DNA of 64,000 nucleotides from Pseudomonas songnenensis (GCF_003696315.1 NZ_RFFN01000003.1:248001-312000), one strand, 5' to 3'. Numbered from the stretch's first letter, positions 26,252 through 35,007 are shown. Notes: a model not told the origin generated them from the sequence alone. Program-made: numbers and translations.

Positions 26252-27744
26252 ATGGCGAACTCCCGCTCGACGATCAGCTGGCTCCAGCCCAGCGGGCTGA
26301 GCGCCGTGGCCGCCAGCAACCCGACCAGCAGTGACAGCAGCGCGGTGAGCACCGGTGGCAGCAGCAACATCCAGTGGGTTTCGAAACGCTCCTCCGCCCA
26401 ACGGTTCTCGTGCCAGTCGGCCGGCTCGGCGAACCAGCCGCGCCAGAGCAGCGGCAGGAAGTAGGCGGCGTTGAGCAGCGCCGAACCGAGCAGCACCAAC
26501 AGCACCCAGTCCTGCCCGACCTCCAGAGCACCGAGGCCGAGCGTCCATTTGCTGATGAAACCGGCGATCGGCGGGATGCCGATCATGCCCAGCGCACCGA
26601 TGGAAAACGCCGTCATGGTCCAGGGCATCCGCCGGCCGACTCCGTCCATCTCGCGAATGCGGTGAATCCCCAGGGTTTCGGCGAAGTTGCCTGCGCAGTA
26701 GAACAGCGTCACCTTCATCAGCCCCTGATGCACCAGATGCACCAGGCCGCCCACCGCGGCGATCGGCCCGAGCAGCGCGACGCCCAGCGTCACGTAGGAC
26801 ACCTGGCTGATGGTCGAGTAGGCCAGGCGCTTCTTCAGCTCCTGCTGCTGCAAGGCGCGCAGCGAGCCATAGAGGATGGTGGCCGCGGCCAGCCAGAGCA
26901 GCGGCCTGGTGAGATCCAGCCGGGTCAGCGCTTCGGCACCAAAGACGTCGTAGACCACCCGCACGATACCGAACGCCCCCGCCTTCACCACCGCCACCGC
27001 ATGCAACAGCGCGCTGACCGGCGCCGGCGCGACCATCGCCTGAGGCAGCCAGCCATGCAGCGGGATCAGCGCGGCCTTCACCCCGAGGCCGAGAATCAAC
27101 AGTGCGAAGGCGACCCGCAGTGCAATGTCATGTTCGTCGACCTGCTCCAGCAGGTAGCCGGCCGCCTGGAAGTCCGGCGTGCCCGCCAGGCTGTGCAGCA
27201 GCCCGACGCCCATCAGCACCAGCGTGCCACCACCGACCGTATAAGCCAGGTAGACACGCCCGGCCCGCAGCGACTCGGGCGTGCCGCGATGCACCACCAG
27301 CGGAAAGGTGGCCAGCGTCAGCAACTCGTAGAACAGCAGGAAGCTCACCAGGTTGCCGGCCAGCGCAAGCCCCACCGTGGCGCTGACGCACAGACTGAAG
27401 TAGCCGAAGAAACGCGAACGCAACGGCGAGTTTTCCAGATAGCCGATGGCGTAGATCGTGGTCAGCGCCCAGAGCAGCGACGACAGCGCGACGAACAGCA
27501 GTGACAGGGCATCGGCCTGCAGCACCAGCGGCGCACCTGGCAGCAGCGGCACGCTGAAACGGTATTCGCTGCCCTGGCTGACGCCGTAGAGCATGCCGCC
27601 GACCAGCAGCAGCTTGAGGGTTACACCGAGCAGGTTGAGCGTGACCCGCAGGCGCTGCTGGTCCTCGCGCAGGGCGAAGATCACCAGGCCCGGCAGCAGC
27701 GAGCTGAGCACGATGCCGAGCGGCAGCAGGCCGTGCCAGTTCAT
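26248..27744 (-). CDS. mnhD: Antiporter subunit MnhD/MrpD-type (second copy)
   Basis: Proton-channel subunit of 498 residues, about 14 helices. The chosen ATG overlaps the end of the first D gene (ATGA). Key residues for proton transfer are complete: TM5 Glu140 in LLFYELLTLATF, TM7 Lys in LGVKAALIPLHGWLP, TM8 Lys in VVKAGAFG, and the loop motif KKRLAYSTISQVSYV. It resembles MbhH/MrpD more than the third copy does. It acts in the cytoplasmic membrane as part of the multi-subunit cation/proton antiporter. Confidence 0.88.
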   Translation of the reverse strand: MNWHGLLPLGIVLSSLLPGLVIFALREDQQRLRVTLNLLGVTLKLLLVGGMLYGVSQGSEYRFSVPLLPGAPLVLQADALSLLFVALSSLLWALTTIYAIGYLENSPLRSRFFGYFSLCVSATVGLALAGNLVSFLLFYELLTLATFPLVVHRGTPESLRAGRVYLAYTVGGGTLVLMGVGLLHSLAGTPDFQAAGYLLEQVDEHDIALRVAFALLILGLGVKAALIPLHGWLPQAMVAPAPVSALLHAVAVVKAGAFGIVRVVYDVFGAEALTRLDLTRPLLWLAAATILYGSLRALQQQELKKRLAYSTISQVSYVTLGVALLGPIAAVGGLVHLVHQGLMKVTLFYCAGNFAETLGIHRIREMDGVGRRMPWTMTAFSIGALGMIGIPPIAGFISKWTLGLGALEVGQDWVLLVLLGSALLNAAYFLPLLWRGWFAEPADWHENRWAEERFETHWMLLLPPVLTALLSLLVGLLAATALSPLGWSQLIVEREFAI

Positions 27745-29165
27745 CGTCCAAGCCCTCCGAGCCAGAGCAGCAGCGGCTCGCTGATCAGCGCCAGCCCCCA
27801 GACCAGCAGTGCCGGCAGCAGGGCCAGCCACTGCGCCAGACGATCCGCGCGGATGCTCGGCGGATTGGGCCGTGCCCGGTCGAAGCCGTGGGCAACGACG
27901 CGGAACACATAGGCGGCCGACATCAGCGTGCCGAGCAGCACGCCCACCGCCCACGGCCAGTGCTGCGGCTGCTCGAACAGCGGCTGCAGCAGCAGCCACT
28001 TGGCCAGAAAGCCGCCACTGGGCGGCAGGCCCACCAGGCTGCCACCGGCTACGGCAAATGCAGCCAGGGCGATGGGCACGTTCTGGCTGGCGCCGCGCAT
28101 GCCCGTCACCCGCTTGCTGCCGAGAATGCTCTGCAATTCGCCAGCGGCAAGAAACATCGACACCTTGGCCAGCCCATGGGCCAGCACGAACAGCCAAAGG
28201 GCCGCATGCAGCCGCGGCTCGGGCAGATGCAGCAGCAGGCCGAGGGCCAGTAGCGCATAGCCCAGCTGGGCGACCGTCGAGTAGGCCACCAGGGTCTTCA
28301 GCCGCGGCGCGCGCAGTGCCGACCAACCGCCAGCGAGCAACGCCAGTACCCCGGCGGTGCCGAACAGCAGACCCGCGTCGCGACCGAATTCAGCCGGGGC
28401 GATCTCGCTCCAGACCAGCCAGAGAATGTACAGCGGCCCCTTGACCACCAGCGCCGAGAGCAACGCGCTGACCGCCGTCGGTGCTGCGGCGTGGGCCGGC
28501 GGCAACCACAGGTGCAGCGGCCACAGCGCGGCCTTGAGCATCAGCCCGAGGGTCATCAGCAGCAACGCCAGGTGAGTCACGCCATCGGCCTCGCTCAGCT
28601 GCGCCAGCAAGGCCAGATCGAGCACGCCGTAGCGCCCGTAGAGCAGTGCCACGCCGAGCAGATAGGCCAGCGAACCGGCCAGCGACAGCAGCAGGTAGTT
28701 CAGCGCCGGTTTCCAGGCCTTGCGCCCGGCCAGCGACACCAGCGCCACGGCCACCAGGCTGAGCAGTTCCAGGGTCACGTAGAGGTTGAACAGATCGGCC
28801 GACAGCCACAGCGCCGCCAGCGCCGCGTGCAGCAGGCAGGACAGCGGCCAGTAATCTTCCTTGCCAGCGGCATGGGCGATGCGCGCTGCATAGAGCGCCA
28901 CCAGCAAATGCAACCCCGCGGTAAACACCAGCAGCAGTGCGGCCAGCGGTGTCAGGCGAAAGCGGATCGCCAGCCCCGCCTCCCAGCCACCGACAAGCAG
29001 GTTGCGCTCACCATGATCGAGCACCACCTGCAGCGCCATGATCGCCGCCATCAGCGCACCCAGGCTCAGCGCGATCACCCAGCGCCCGCTGCGCGCCGGG
29101 CGCAGCAGAATCAGCAGCAAGGCGCCGGCCAGGGGCAGCAGCAGGCTGAACAGGGCAGCGTTCAT
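27741..29165 (-). CDS. mnhD: Antiporter subunit MnhD/MrpD-type (first copy)
   Basis: Proton-channel subunit of 474 residues with about 14 helices. Glu133 in LYVTLELLSLVAV, the TM7 Lys in LMLKAALWPLHLWLP and the TM8 Lys in VVKGPLYIL are present, as are the histidines of PLHLWLPPAHA. It overlaps mnhC upstream and the second D gene downstream, each by ATGA, so these proteins should be made in step. Three such subunits in a row is the pattern of complex I (N, M, L) more than of the usual Mrp operon, which has one MrpA and one MrpD. Confidence 0.88.
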   Translation of the reverse strand: MNAALFSLLLPLAGALLLILLRPARSGRWVIALSLGALMAAIMALQVVLDHGERNLLVGGWEAGLAIRFRLTPLAALLLVFTAGLHLLVALYAARIAHAAGKEDYWPLSCLLHAALAALWLSADLFNLYVTLELLSLVAVALVSLAGRKAWKPALNYLLLSLAGSLAYLLGVALLYGRYGVLDLALLAQLSEADGVTHLALLLMTLGLMLKAALWPLHLWLPPAHAAAPTAVSALLSALVVKGPLYILWLVWSEIAPAEFGRDAGLLFGTAGVLALLAGGWSALRAPRLKTLVAYSTVAQLGYALLALGLLLHLPEPRLHAALWLFVLAHGLAKVSMFLAAGELQSILGSKRVTGMRGASQNVPIALAAFAVAGGSLVGLPPSGGFLAKWLLLQPLFEQPQHWPWAVGVLLGTLMSAAYVFRVVAHGFDRARPNPPSIRADRLAQWLALLPALLVWGLALISEPLLLWLGGLGR

Positions 29166-29443
29166 CGCTCGTGCTCCGTCGATGAAGCCAGCGCACTGCT
29201 CAGCCGCAACGCCAGGGCAGTCGCGCTCACCGCCACCACCAACCCGGTGACCACCAGCGCCACCAGCAACGGATCGCTTGGGTCATGGCGTGCCGCCAGG
29301 GCAATCATCACCAGGAACACCCCGCTGCCCATCAGGTTGATCGCAATGATCCGCCGCAGCGCATGGCGCAGCGTCAGCAGCCCGTGCAGGCCGAGCAACC
29401 AGAGCGCGAAGCCGATGGCGATCCAGAACAGCGTGGCGCTCAT
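29162..29443 (-). CDS. mnhC: Antiporter subunit MnhC/MrpC (NuoK-like)
   Basis: Small protein of 93 residues with three helices (about 5-23, 29-50, 60-83), the NuoK/MrpC fold. The second helix carries the segment RIIAINLMGSGVFLVMIAL, close to the family core where one helix normally holds a glutamate; here no Glu is visible in the membrane part, as in Mrp-type members. The segment DPLLVALVVTGLVVAVSATALAL fits the third helix. Overlaps both neighbours by four bases. Confidence 0.85.
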   Translation of the reverse strand: MSATLFWIAIGFALWLLGLHGLLTLRHALRRIIAINLMGSGVFLVMIALAARHDPSDPLLVALVVTGLVVAVSATALALRLSSALASSTEHER

Positions 29444-30348
29444 GGCTGCGGCTCCGGCTCGTCACCGATCACCAGCAGACTCAGGCTGGCCGCGATGGAC
29501 AGCGTCGCCGCCGCCTCGATGAGCAGAATCAGCGGCTTGGCCCAGCCGGCCGGATAGTGCAGCCAGCCCTCACCGAACCAGGCGCAGGCCGCCGCCACAC
29601 CGATGAACAGCAGCAAGCCGATCAGTACCAGCAGGCGTAGCGGCCAGAAGCTCCAGAGCAAGGCCGGCAGCGCCCCTGCCAGGCGCAGCAGCACGATGCC
29701 TGCCGCGAGCAATGCGCCGGCCTGGAATGCGCCGCCCGGCGAGGCCGCACCACGCCAGAGCACATAGCCGCCGGCCAGCACCAGCAGCGGTGCCAGGGTG
29801 CGCCCCCAGGCCTGCAGCAGCGGCCAGGGTTCACTCAACTGCGGCTGCAGCGACCCGAGCTGGCGGGCACCGAGCAGCGCCAGCAGCAGCACCGCCAGTT
29901 CCAGCAGCGTGTCCCAGGCACGGAAGTTGAGCAGCACCGCTGTCACCGGATGGTCGACGCCGCTTTGCGCCAGAGCCGCGTCGATCTGCGCTGGCACCGT
30001 CGGCTGCAACTCGGCCAGCGGAGCCAACTGCGGCAACAGCAGGATCAACAAGGGCAGCAATACCAGTACCGCGGCCAGGCGACGGCGCCGCGACAGGCGC
30101 GGTTCGCTGCCGGCCTGGGGTTGGCGCGCCAATGCGGCGAACAGCAATACGCCGGTCAGCCCCGCACCGATGGCGGCCTCGGCCAGCGCCAGATCGGCGG
30201 CGCCCAGGCGCGCCCAGGCCAGCGCCAGTACCAGGCCGAAGGCAATGAACAACAACACCCCGGCATACAGCTGACGCACATGCAACGCACCACCGGCCAG
30301 ACCCAGCAGCAACAGGCCGAGTACTCCGTCGAGCAGCCACTCACTCAT
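29440..30348 (-). CDS. Fused MrpA C-terminal (MbhD/E-type) and MnhB subunit
   Basis: Protein of 302 residues with about nine helices. Residues 1-75 form an MbhD/DUF4040-like unit (YAGVLLFIAFGLVLALAWARLGAADLALAEA in parts, with the conserved Glu of ALAEAAIG), followed after a charged linker by an MbhE-like part with the motif NFRAWDTLLELAVLLLALLG, and then an MrpB-like domain (about 185-300) with GGAFQAGALLAAGIVLL. In Bacillus Mrp the first two units are the C-terminal end of the large MrpA and MrpB is separate; here they are joined to MrpB instead. Overlaps mnhG by eight bases. Confidence 0.8.
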   Translation of the reverse strand: MSEWLLDGVLGLLLLGLAGGALHVRQLYAGVLLFIAFGLVLALAWARLGAADLALAEAAIGAGLTGVLLFAALARQPQAGSEPRLSRRRRLAAVLVLLPLLILLLPQLAPLAELQPTVPAQIDAALAQSGVDHPVTAVLLNFRAWDTLLELAVLLLALLGARQLGSLQPQLSEPWPLLQAWGRTLAPLLVLAGGYVLWRGAASPGGAFQAGALLAAGIVLLRLAGALPALLWSFWPLRLLVLIGLLLFIGVAAACAWFGEGWLHYPAGWAKPLILLIEAAATLSIAASLSLLVIGDEPEPQP

Positions 30349-30634
30349 CGCCGCCCTCCTCGTCGCACTGGCGTGCCAGCAGCTGGCAGGCGGTGGCGCC
30401 GGAGGCCAGCACCAGCAGCCAGATCAGCAGCATCTGCGCGACTTCCAGCAGACTGTCGGCGCGCAGCGAAAGGCCGGCGACCACCAGACCAAGGCCAAGG
30501 GTGTCGGCCTTGGTCAGCGCGTGCAGGCGACTCAGGGTGTCGGGAAAGCGCAGCAGGCCGATGCTGCCGGCGGCGAAGAACAACAGCCCGCCGGCCAGCA
30601 GTAGCCAGCTGAGCATATCCAGCAGCTCACTCAT
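30341..30634 (-). CDS. mnhG: Antiporter subunit MnhG/MrpG
   Basis: Membrane protein of 97 residues with three helices. The family core FFAAGSIGLLRFPDTLSRLHALTKADTLG (given here by its key residues Gly, Arg, Pro, Asp, His, Lys) is complete: the RFPD-x-x-x-RLHA-x-TK-x-DTLG pattern identifies MrpG. It overlaps mnhF by eight bases upstream. MrpG is needed for activity of the whole complex but has no known catalytic residue. Confidence 0.9.
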   Translation of the reverse strand: MSELLDMLSWLLLAGGLLFFAAGSIGLLRFPDTLSRLHALTKADTLGLGLVVAGLSLRADSLLEVAQMLLIWLLVLASGATACQLLARQCDEEGGDE

Positions 30635-30878
30635 GGCGACTGCGCCGCAGCAGTTGCACCAGCGCGGCGCTGATCATCGCCGCCAGTAGCGCCAGAACCA
30701 GCGCCGCATCACGCAGGCCGGCGGCGCCCTGCCACTGCGCCATGACCAGCAGCAGGGCGGCACCGGTGGTTCCGAACAGCTGCACCGCCAGCAGCCGATC
30801 GACCCGCCCCGGGCCGCGCAGGACGCGCCACAGACCGATGACCAGCGTCAACAGCAGCAGTGCCGAGAACAGCGCCAT
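30627..30878 (-). CDS. mnhF: Antiporter subunit MnhF/MrpF
   Basis: Membrane protein of 83 residues with three helices; the MrpF signature RVLRGPGRVDRLLAVQLFGT, with the Gly-Pro and Asp-Arg pairs, lies after the first helix. The start codon overlaps the stop of mnhE by one base (TGATG), a sign of coupled translation. MrpF together with E and G forms the peripheral block of the antiporter. Confidence 0.88.
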   Translation of the reverse strand: MALFSALLLLTLVIGLWRVLRGPGRVDRLLAVQLFGTTGAALLLVMAQWQGAAGLRDAALVLALLAAMISAALVQLLRRSRHE

Positions 30879-31369
30879 CAGCGCACCTCCCCGCTACCGA
30901 GCAGACGCTCAAGGCGCTGTTCGAGATCGACGACGGTAGCCTGCCAGGGCAGCCGCTCATCCAGCACGTGCACACGCATCTCGTCACCCTCGATGCGCGA
31001 AGCGAGCGTGCCAGGCAGCAGCCCGACCAGCGCCGACAGCAGCAGCCGCACCCGCGGCGACTGACTGCTGAGCGAGTAGGGATGCCAGGCCGGCTGCAGC
31101 GGGCAGCGCGGTTGCAGGGCGCGCCGCGCCACGTCCCAGCCGCCGAGCAACATGTGTTTGAGGAAAAAACCGAGGAATGCCGGCAGTGCGCCAAGGCGCA
31201 TGCCCAACGGGCGCAACCCCAGCCACAGGCTGAGGGCAACGGCCAATGCAACGGTCGGCACGCCCAGCAGCCAGCCCTGCCCGGCCGCGAACAGGGCCCA
31301 GAGAGCGGCATAGATCAGTGACCAGAAGAGCGCGTCGGTGGCTCCGCGACGCAGTGCGGCCTGTGTCAT
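30878..31369 (-). CDS. mnhE: Antiporter subunit MnhE/MrpE
   Basis: First gene of the operon, 163 residues. The ATG at 31369 lies five bases from AGGAGG; a GTG one codon upstream is an alternative. Three helices occupy about residues 12-75, the rest is cytoplasmic. Family segments are LGGWDVARRAL near residue 77, the LLSALVGLLPGTLA region and the C-terminal MRVHVLDERLPW. MrpE supports assembly and activity of the complex. The gene is divergent from cstA across 263 bp. Confidence 0.88.
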   Translation of the reverse strand: MTQAALRRGATDALFWSLIYAALWALFAAGQGWLLGVPTVALAVALSLWLGLRPLGMRLGALPAFLGFFLKHMLLGGWDVARRALQPRCPLQPAWHPYSLSSQSPRVRLLLSALVGLLPGTLASRIEGDEMRVHVLDERLPWQATVVDLEQRLERLLGSGEVR

Positions 31370-31632
31370 CACATCCTCCTTGGCATACCGGTCTTTGTAT
31401 CAAGTCGAGGCGAAGAGTTCGCCGCTGTCCACATCCCGCTGCCAAATGCCTTGTATCAGCAGATTGCCGTTGGGCCTGGTCCGAGTGTGCGCCCGTACTC
31501 GGGCGGAACGTCCGTGCGCGGGGCTGGTCTGTCCTCCCTGAGGCCGCGGCGTGGACGCCCGGTCATAACAATCACCCCACGAGGGCAAAACAGGGCTGAG
31601 CTGCCGGCGAGCAGCACGCCGAGGAATCCGAG

Positions 31633-33309
31633 ATGAGTGCAATTGCGTTGTTGCTGGTAGGCCTGATCGCCATGGCGCTGGGCTACGTTTTCTACTCGAA
31701 GTTCATCGCCGAACGGATCTACCGTCTCGATCCCAACTACCGGACGCCGGCGCACACCATGCGCGACGGCGTGGATTACGTTCCCACCAACAAATTCGTG
31801 CTCTGGGGCCACCACTTCACCTCGGTGGCCGGCGCCGCGCCCATCGTCGGCCCGGCGATCGCGGTGATCTGGGGCTGGGGCCCGGCCTTCGCCTGGGTAG
31901 TCTTCGGCACCATCTTCTTCGCCGGCGTGCATGACTTCGGCGCGCTCTGGGCCAGCGCCCGCAGCCGCGGCCAGTCGGTCGGCATGCTCAGCGGTCGGCT
32001 GATCGGCGCACGCGGACGCAGCCTGTTCCTGGTGGTGATCTTCCTCGTACTGCTGATGGTCAACGGCGCCTTTGCCGCGGTGATCTCCAACCTGCTGGTG
32101 TCCACGCCGACCTCGGTGATCCCGGTGTGGGGCGCGATCCTGGTGGCGCTGGTGATCGGCCAGATGATCTACCGCTACAACATGAAGCTGCTCTGGCCGT
32201 CGCTGGGCGGGGTGATCGTGCTCTACGCGCTGATCCTGATCGGCAACCAGTACCCCATCGTGCTGCCGGACGAGGTCATGGGCCTGTCGGCCAAGTCGCT
32301 GTGGATCCTTCTGCTGTTCCTCTACGCCGCCATCGCCTCGCTGCTGCCGGTGTGGGTGCTGCTGCAGCCGCGCGACTACATCAACGGCCTGCAGCTGTTC
32401 GTCGGCCTCGGCCTGCTCTACCTGGCGGTGCTGTTCGGCGCGCCGGAGCTGGTGGCGCCGGCCTTCAACCAGGAGCTGCCGGCCGATACCCCGAGCATCG
32501 TGCCGCTGCTGTTCGTCACCATCGCCTGCGGCGCGATCTCCGGCTTCCACGGTCTGGTCGCTTCCGGCACCACCTCCAAGCAGCTGGACAAGGAAACCGA
32601 CGCCCGTTTCGTCGGCTATTTCGGCGCCATGGGCGAAGGCATGCTGTCACTGGCGGCGATCATCTGCTGCACCGCCGGCTTCGCCACCCTGACCGACTGG
32701 CAGCAGGTCTACACCGCCTTCGGCAGCGGCGGCGTCACCGCCTTCGTGCAGGGCGGCGGCACGCTGCTGGCCAACGGTCTGGGCCTGCCTGCCGAGCTCG
32801 GCGGGACCATTCTCGCGGTGATGGCGATCCTCTTTGCCGGCACCACCATGGACACCGGCCTGCGCCTGCAGCGCTTCGTCATCCAGGAAGCCGGCGAGCT
32901 GGCCGGAATGAAGGTCAACACGCTGATCGGCACGCTGATCGCCGTCGGCGTGTGCATGGCGCTGGCCTTCGGCGCCGGCTCCGATGGCACCGGCGGCATG
33001 GTCATCTGGCCGCTGTTCGGCACCACCAACCAGTTGCTGGCCGGCCTGACCCTGGCGGTGATCACCGTCATCCTGATCAAGCTCGGCCGATCGCCGATCT
33101 ACACCCTGGTGCCGCTGGTGTTCCTGCTGGCCATGTCGATCTATGCGCTACTGGTGCAGATGGGCCAGTTCTACCGCGCCGAAAATTGGCTGCTACTGGG
33201 CATGGACGTGATCATTCTGATTGCTGCGCTATGGGTCACCCTGGAAGCGGTGATCGCCATGCGCAAAGGCCGCGACCCGGCCGAACAGGCCTTCGAGGCG
33301 CAGCCGTGA
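31633..33309 (+). CDS. cstA: CstA family peptide/pyruvate transporter, short form
   Basis: Inner-membrane carrier of 558 residues with about 16 helices. The CstA signature at residues 36-75 is clear: TPAHTMRDGVDYVPTNKFVL in the first part, then GHHFTSVAGAAPIVGP. E. coli CstA and BtsT, which carry pyruvate and possibly peptides, are about 700 residues, so this is the shorter branch. GAG at 31620-31622 and GAG at 31630 precede the ATG. The stop codon overlaps the GTG of a small downstream gene by four bases. It is divergent from the antiporter operon. Carbon-starvation control is known for the E. coli gene but no CRP site could be confirmed here. Confidence 0.9.
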   Translation: MSAIALLLVGLIAMALGYVFYSKFIAERIYRLDPNYRTPAHTMRDGVDYVPTNKFVLWGHHFTSVAGAAPIVGPAIAVIWGWGPAFAWVVFGTIFFAGVHDFGALWASARSRGQSVGMLSGRLIGARGRSLFLVVIFLVLLMVNGAFAAVISNLLVSTPTSVIPVWGAILVALVIGQMIYRYNMKLLWPSLGGVIVLYALILIGNQYPIVLPDEVMGLSAKSLWILLLFLYAAIASLLPVWVLLQPRDYINGLQLFVGLGLLYLAVLFGAPELVAPAFNQELPADTPSIVPLLFVTIACGAISGFHGLVASGTTSKQLDKETDARFVGYFGAMGEGMLSLAAIICCTAGFATLTDWQQVYTAFGSGGVTAFVQGGGTLLANGLGLPAELGGTILAVMAILFAGTTMDTGLRLQRFVIQEAGELAGMKVNTLIGTLIAVGVCMALAFGAGSDGTGGMVIWPLFGTTNQLLAGLTLAVITVILIKLGRSPIYTLVPLVFLLAMSIYALLVQMGQFYRAENWLLLGMDVIILIAALWVTLEAVIAMRKGRDPAEQAFEAQP

Positions 33310-33572
33310 GCGAGCCGCTGAGCATTCTCGGCAAGGTCTCGGCGGGGTTGCGCGAGTTCTACGTTGCGCCCTATCGCCGGACCTTCGCCCGCGCCCGGCG
33401 TGACGAAGACGACCTGTTCATGCTGCTGGTGTTCTCCGAAACCCTGGGCGTGCCCAACCCGGCCGCCTGGTACACCCTGGAGCTGATGCCGGCACTGTAC
33501 GAGCGCTTCCATGACTGGCATCGGCGCATGGGCATGGAGCGCTCGCCACTGGATCACATCGGATGTTGCTGA
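33306..33572 (+). CDS. Small protein with C-terminal Cys-Cys, putative CstA partner
   Basis: Protein of 88 residues starting at the GTG that overlaps the cstA stop (GTGA). It is soluble and helical, with LREFYVAPYRRTFARARRDE near residue 16, the hydrophobic LFMLLVFSETLGVPNP, and a C-terminus DHIGCC right before the stop. In E. coli, CstA and BtsT are each followed by a small protein (YbdD, YjiX) that, from memory, also ends in Cys-Cys and is needed for transport. This protein has no evident similarity to them otherwise; I recall a family named cory-CC-star of this type. So it is a likely accessory of the transporter. Four bases separate it from the ATPase gene. Confidence 0.75.
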   Translation: MSEPLSILGKVSAGLREFYVAPYRRTFARARRDEDDLFMLLVFSETLGVPNPAAWYTLELMPALYERFHDWHRRMGMERSPLDHIGCC

Positions 33573-33576
33573 CGCC

Positions 33577-34584
33577 ATGTTGCTAGAGCTGGCCGAACAG
33601 CGGCGCGTACTGTTCTTCGGCGGCAAGGGCGGCGTCGGCAAGACCACCGTCGCCGCGGCCACCGCCCTCGCTCAGGCGCGAGCTGGACGCCGCGTGCTGC
33701 TGGTCTCCACCGATCCGGCACACAACCTCGGGCACCTCTGGCAGCGCCCGGTGGGCCCGCAGAAAGTGCGCCTGGCGGCCGGGCTGGACGGCCTGGAACT
33801 GGACCCGGAACTCACCGTGCAGCAGCACCTCGAGGACGTCGGCGCCGCCCTGCGCAAGCTGATGCCGGCGCACCTGGCCGGCGAAGTGGACAAGCACATG
33901 GCGCTGTCGCGCGATGCCCCGGGCATGCACGAGGCGGCGCTGCTGGAACGCATCGCTGAAACCGTCGACCAGGGTCTAGCCGAATACGACCTGCTGGTGT
34001 TCGATACCGCCCCGTCCGGGCACACGGCGCGGCTGATGGCGCTGCCGGAAATGATGAGCGCCTGGACCGAAGGCCTGCTGCGCCGGCAGGCGCGCGGCTC
34101 GCGCTTCAGCCAGGTGTTGAAGAACCTCGGCCAGGACGATCGCGGCTTCGGCCAGTCCATCCTCGGCCAGAACGATGGCGAGGCTGCGCCGGATCGCGAC
34201 AGTCGTATTCGCCAGATCCTCGACCGTCGCCGCGAGCGCTTCAACCGGCTGCGCGAGGTGCTCGGTGATGCGCAGCAGTGCGCGTTCGTCATCGTCCTCG
34301 CCGCCGAGCGGCTGCCGGTGCTGGAAACCATCGAACTGCATGCGCAGCTGCAGCGCGCCGGTACGCCGGTCGGCGCGCTGGTGGTGAACAAGCGCTCGCC
34401 GGCCGATGCCGGCGCCTTTCTCGCCGAACGCCACGCCCTGGAGGAACAGCATCTCGCCACCCTGCGCCAGGCGCTGGGCCAGCTACCACTGCTGGAGCTG
34501 CCGCTCTTGCCCGGTGATGTGGTCGGCGAAGCGGCGCTGGAGGCGTTCGCTCGCCAGTTGAGTGACGCAACGGCAATGCTATAG
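33577..34584 (+). CDS. ArsA/Get3 family ATPase
   Basis: Single-domain ATPase of 335 residues. The deviant Walker A loop GGKGGVGKTT is at residues 15-24, switch I is STDPAHNLGHLW, and switch II is FDTAPSGHTARLMALP, the full ArsA/Get3 set. There is no CxxC zinc motif as in eukaryotic Get3 and no second ATPase half as in plasmid ArsA. No arsenic genes (arsR, arsB, arsC) are near; instead it follows cstA and the Cys-Cys protein with a four-base gap. A chaperone or energising role for that pair is inference. It ends convergent with the DUF2628 gene, the two stop codons touching. Confidence 0.88.
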   Translation: MLLELAEQRRVLFFGGKGGVGKTTVAAATALAQARAGRRVLLVSTDPAHNLGHLWQRPVGPQKVRLAAGLDGLELDPELTVQQHLEDVGAALRKLMPAHLAGEVDKHMALSRDAPGMHEAALLERIAETVDQGLAEYDLLVFDTAPSGHTARLMALPEMMSAWTEGLLRRQARGSRFSQVLKNLGQDDRGFGQSILGQNDGEAAPDRDSRIRQILDRRRERFNRLREVLGDAQQCAFVIVLAAERLPVLETIELHAQLQRAGTPVGALVVNKRSPADAGAFLAERHALEEQHLATLRQALGQLPLLELPLLPGDVVGEAALEAFARQLSDATAML

Positions 34585-35007
34585 CCAGCCGTTGTCGCCC
34601 AGCACCTGGCTCTTGTAGAAATCGAGATTGGCGCGCATGCCAAACACGCCGGCGGCACCATAGGCGAGGAAGCGGGCGAACTCGCCGTAACCCGACGCGT
34701 CGAGCAGCAGGACGATCAACGTGATTGCGATCAGCGCCAGCAGCGTGAAGCTGATCGCACGGCGCCACATGCCCTTGGCCAGGTAATACAACGGGCCGAA
34801 CAGAAAGGCGAGGATGTTGAAGGCCAGGGCCTTGCGTCGCTCTGCCGGCGGCAGGCGCTTGAACGCGGGCAGTCGCGGCCCGCCCGCTTGGGCAATGGCC
34901 AGGAAGCGACGTTTCCAACTGGCAGAAACCGGCAGCGCCTCGATCCGGGCCGTCTCATCGCCGGCAAGCACGGCGAGAGGGGGTGCATAGGGGTTGCGGG
35001 TATCCAT
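34579..35007 (-). CDS. DUF2628 domain membrane protein
   Basis: Protein of 142 residues opening MDTRNPYAPP, with a cytoplasmic N-terminal segment (SWKRRFLAIAQAGG, PRLPAFKRL) and two to three helices (about 65-85, 88-108, 115-130) near the motif LAFNILAFLFGPLYYLAKGMW (key residues Phe-Gly-Pro-x-Tyr). This is the DUF2628 pattern, found in many proteobacteria with no assigned function. AAGGAGG precedes the start. The stop codon lies within six bases of the end of the ArsA gene on the other strand. Confidence 0.78.
   Translation of the reverse strand: MDTRNPYAPPLAVLAGDETARIEALPVSASWKRRFLAIAQAGGPRLPAFKRLPPAERRKALAFNILAFLFGPLYYLAKGMWRRAISFTLLALIAITLIVLLLDASGYGEFARFLAYGAAGVFGMRANLDFYKSQVLGDNGWL

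Noticed and set aside
31373..31632. Possible sigma-54 promoter TGGCATA upstream of cstA
   Set aside because: The -12 part lacks the required GC at the correct spacing.
33577..34584. ArsA gene as part of an arsenic resistance operon
   Set aside because: No arsR, arsB, arsC or arsD is near, and the plasmid-type double ATPase and metal-binding cysteines are missing.
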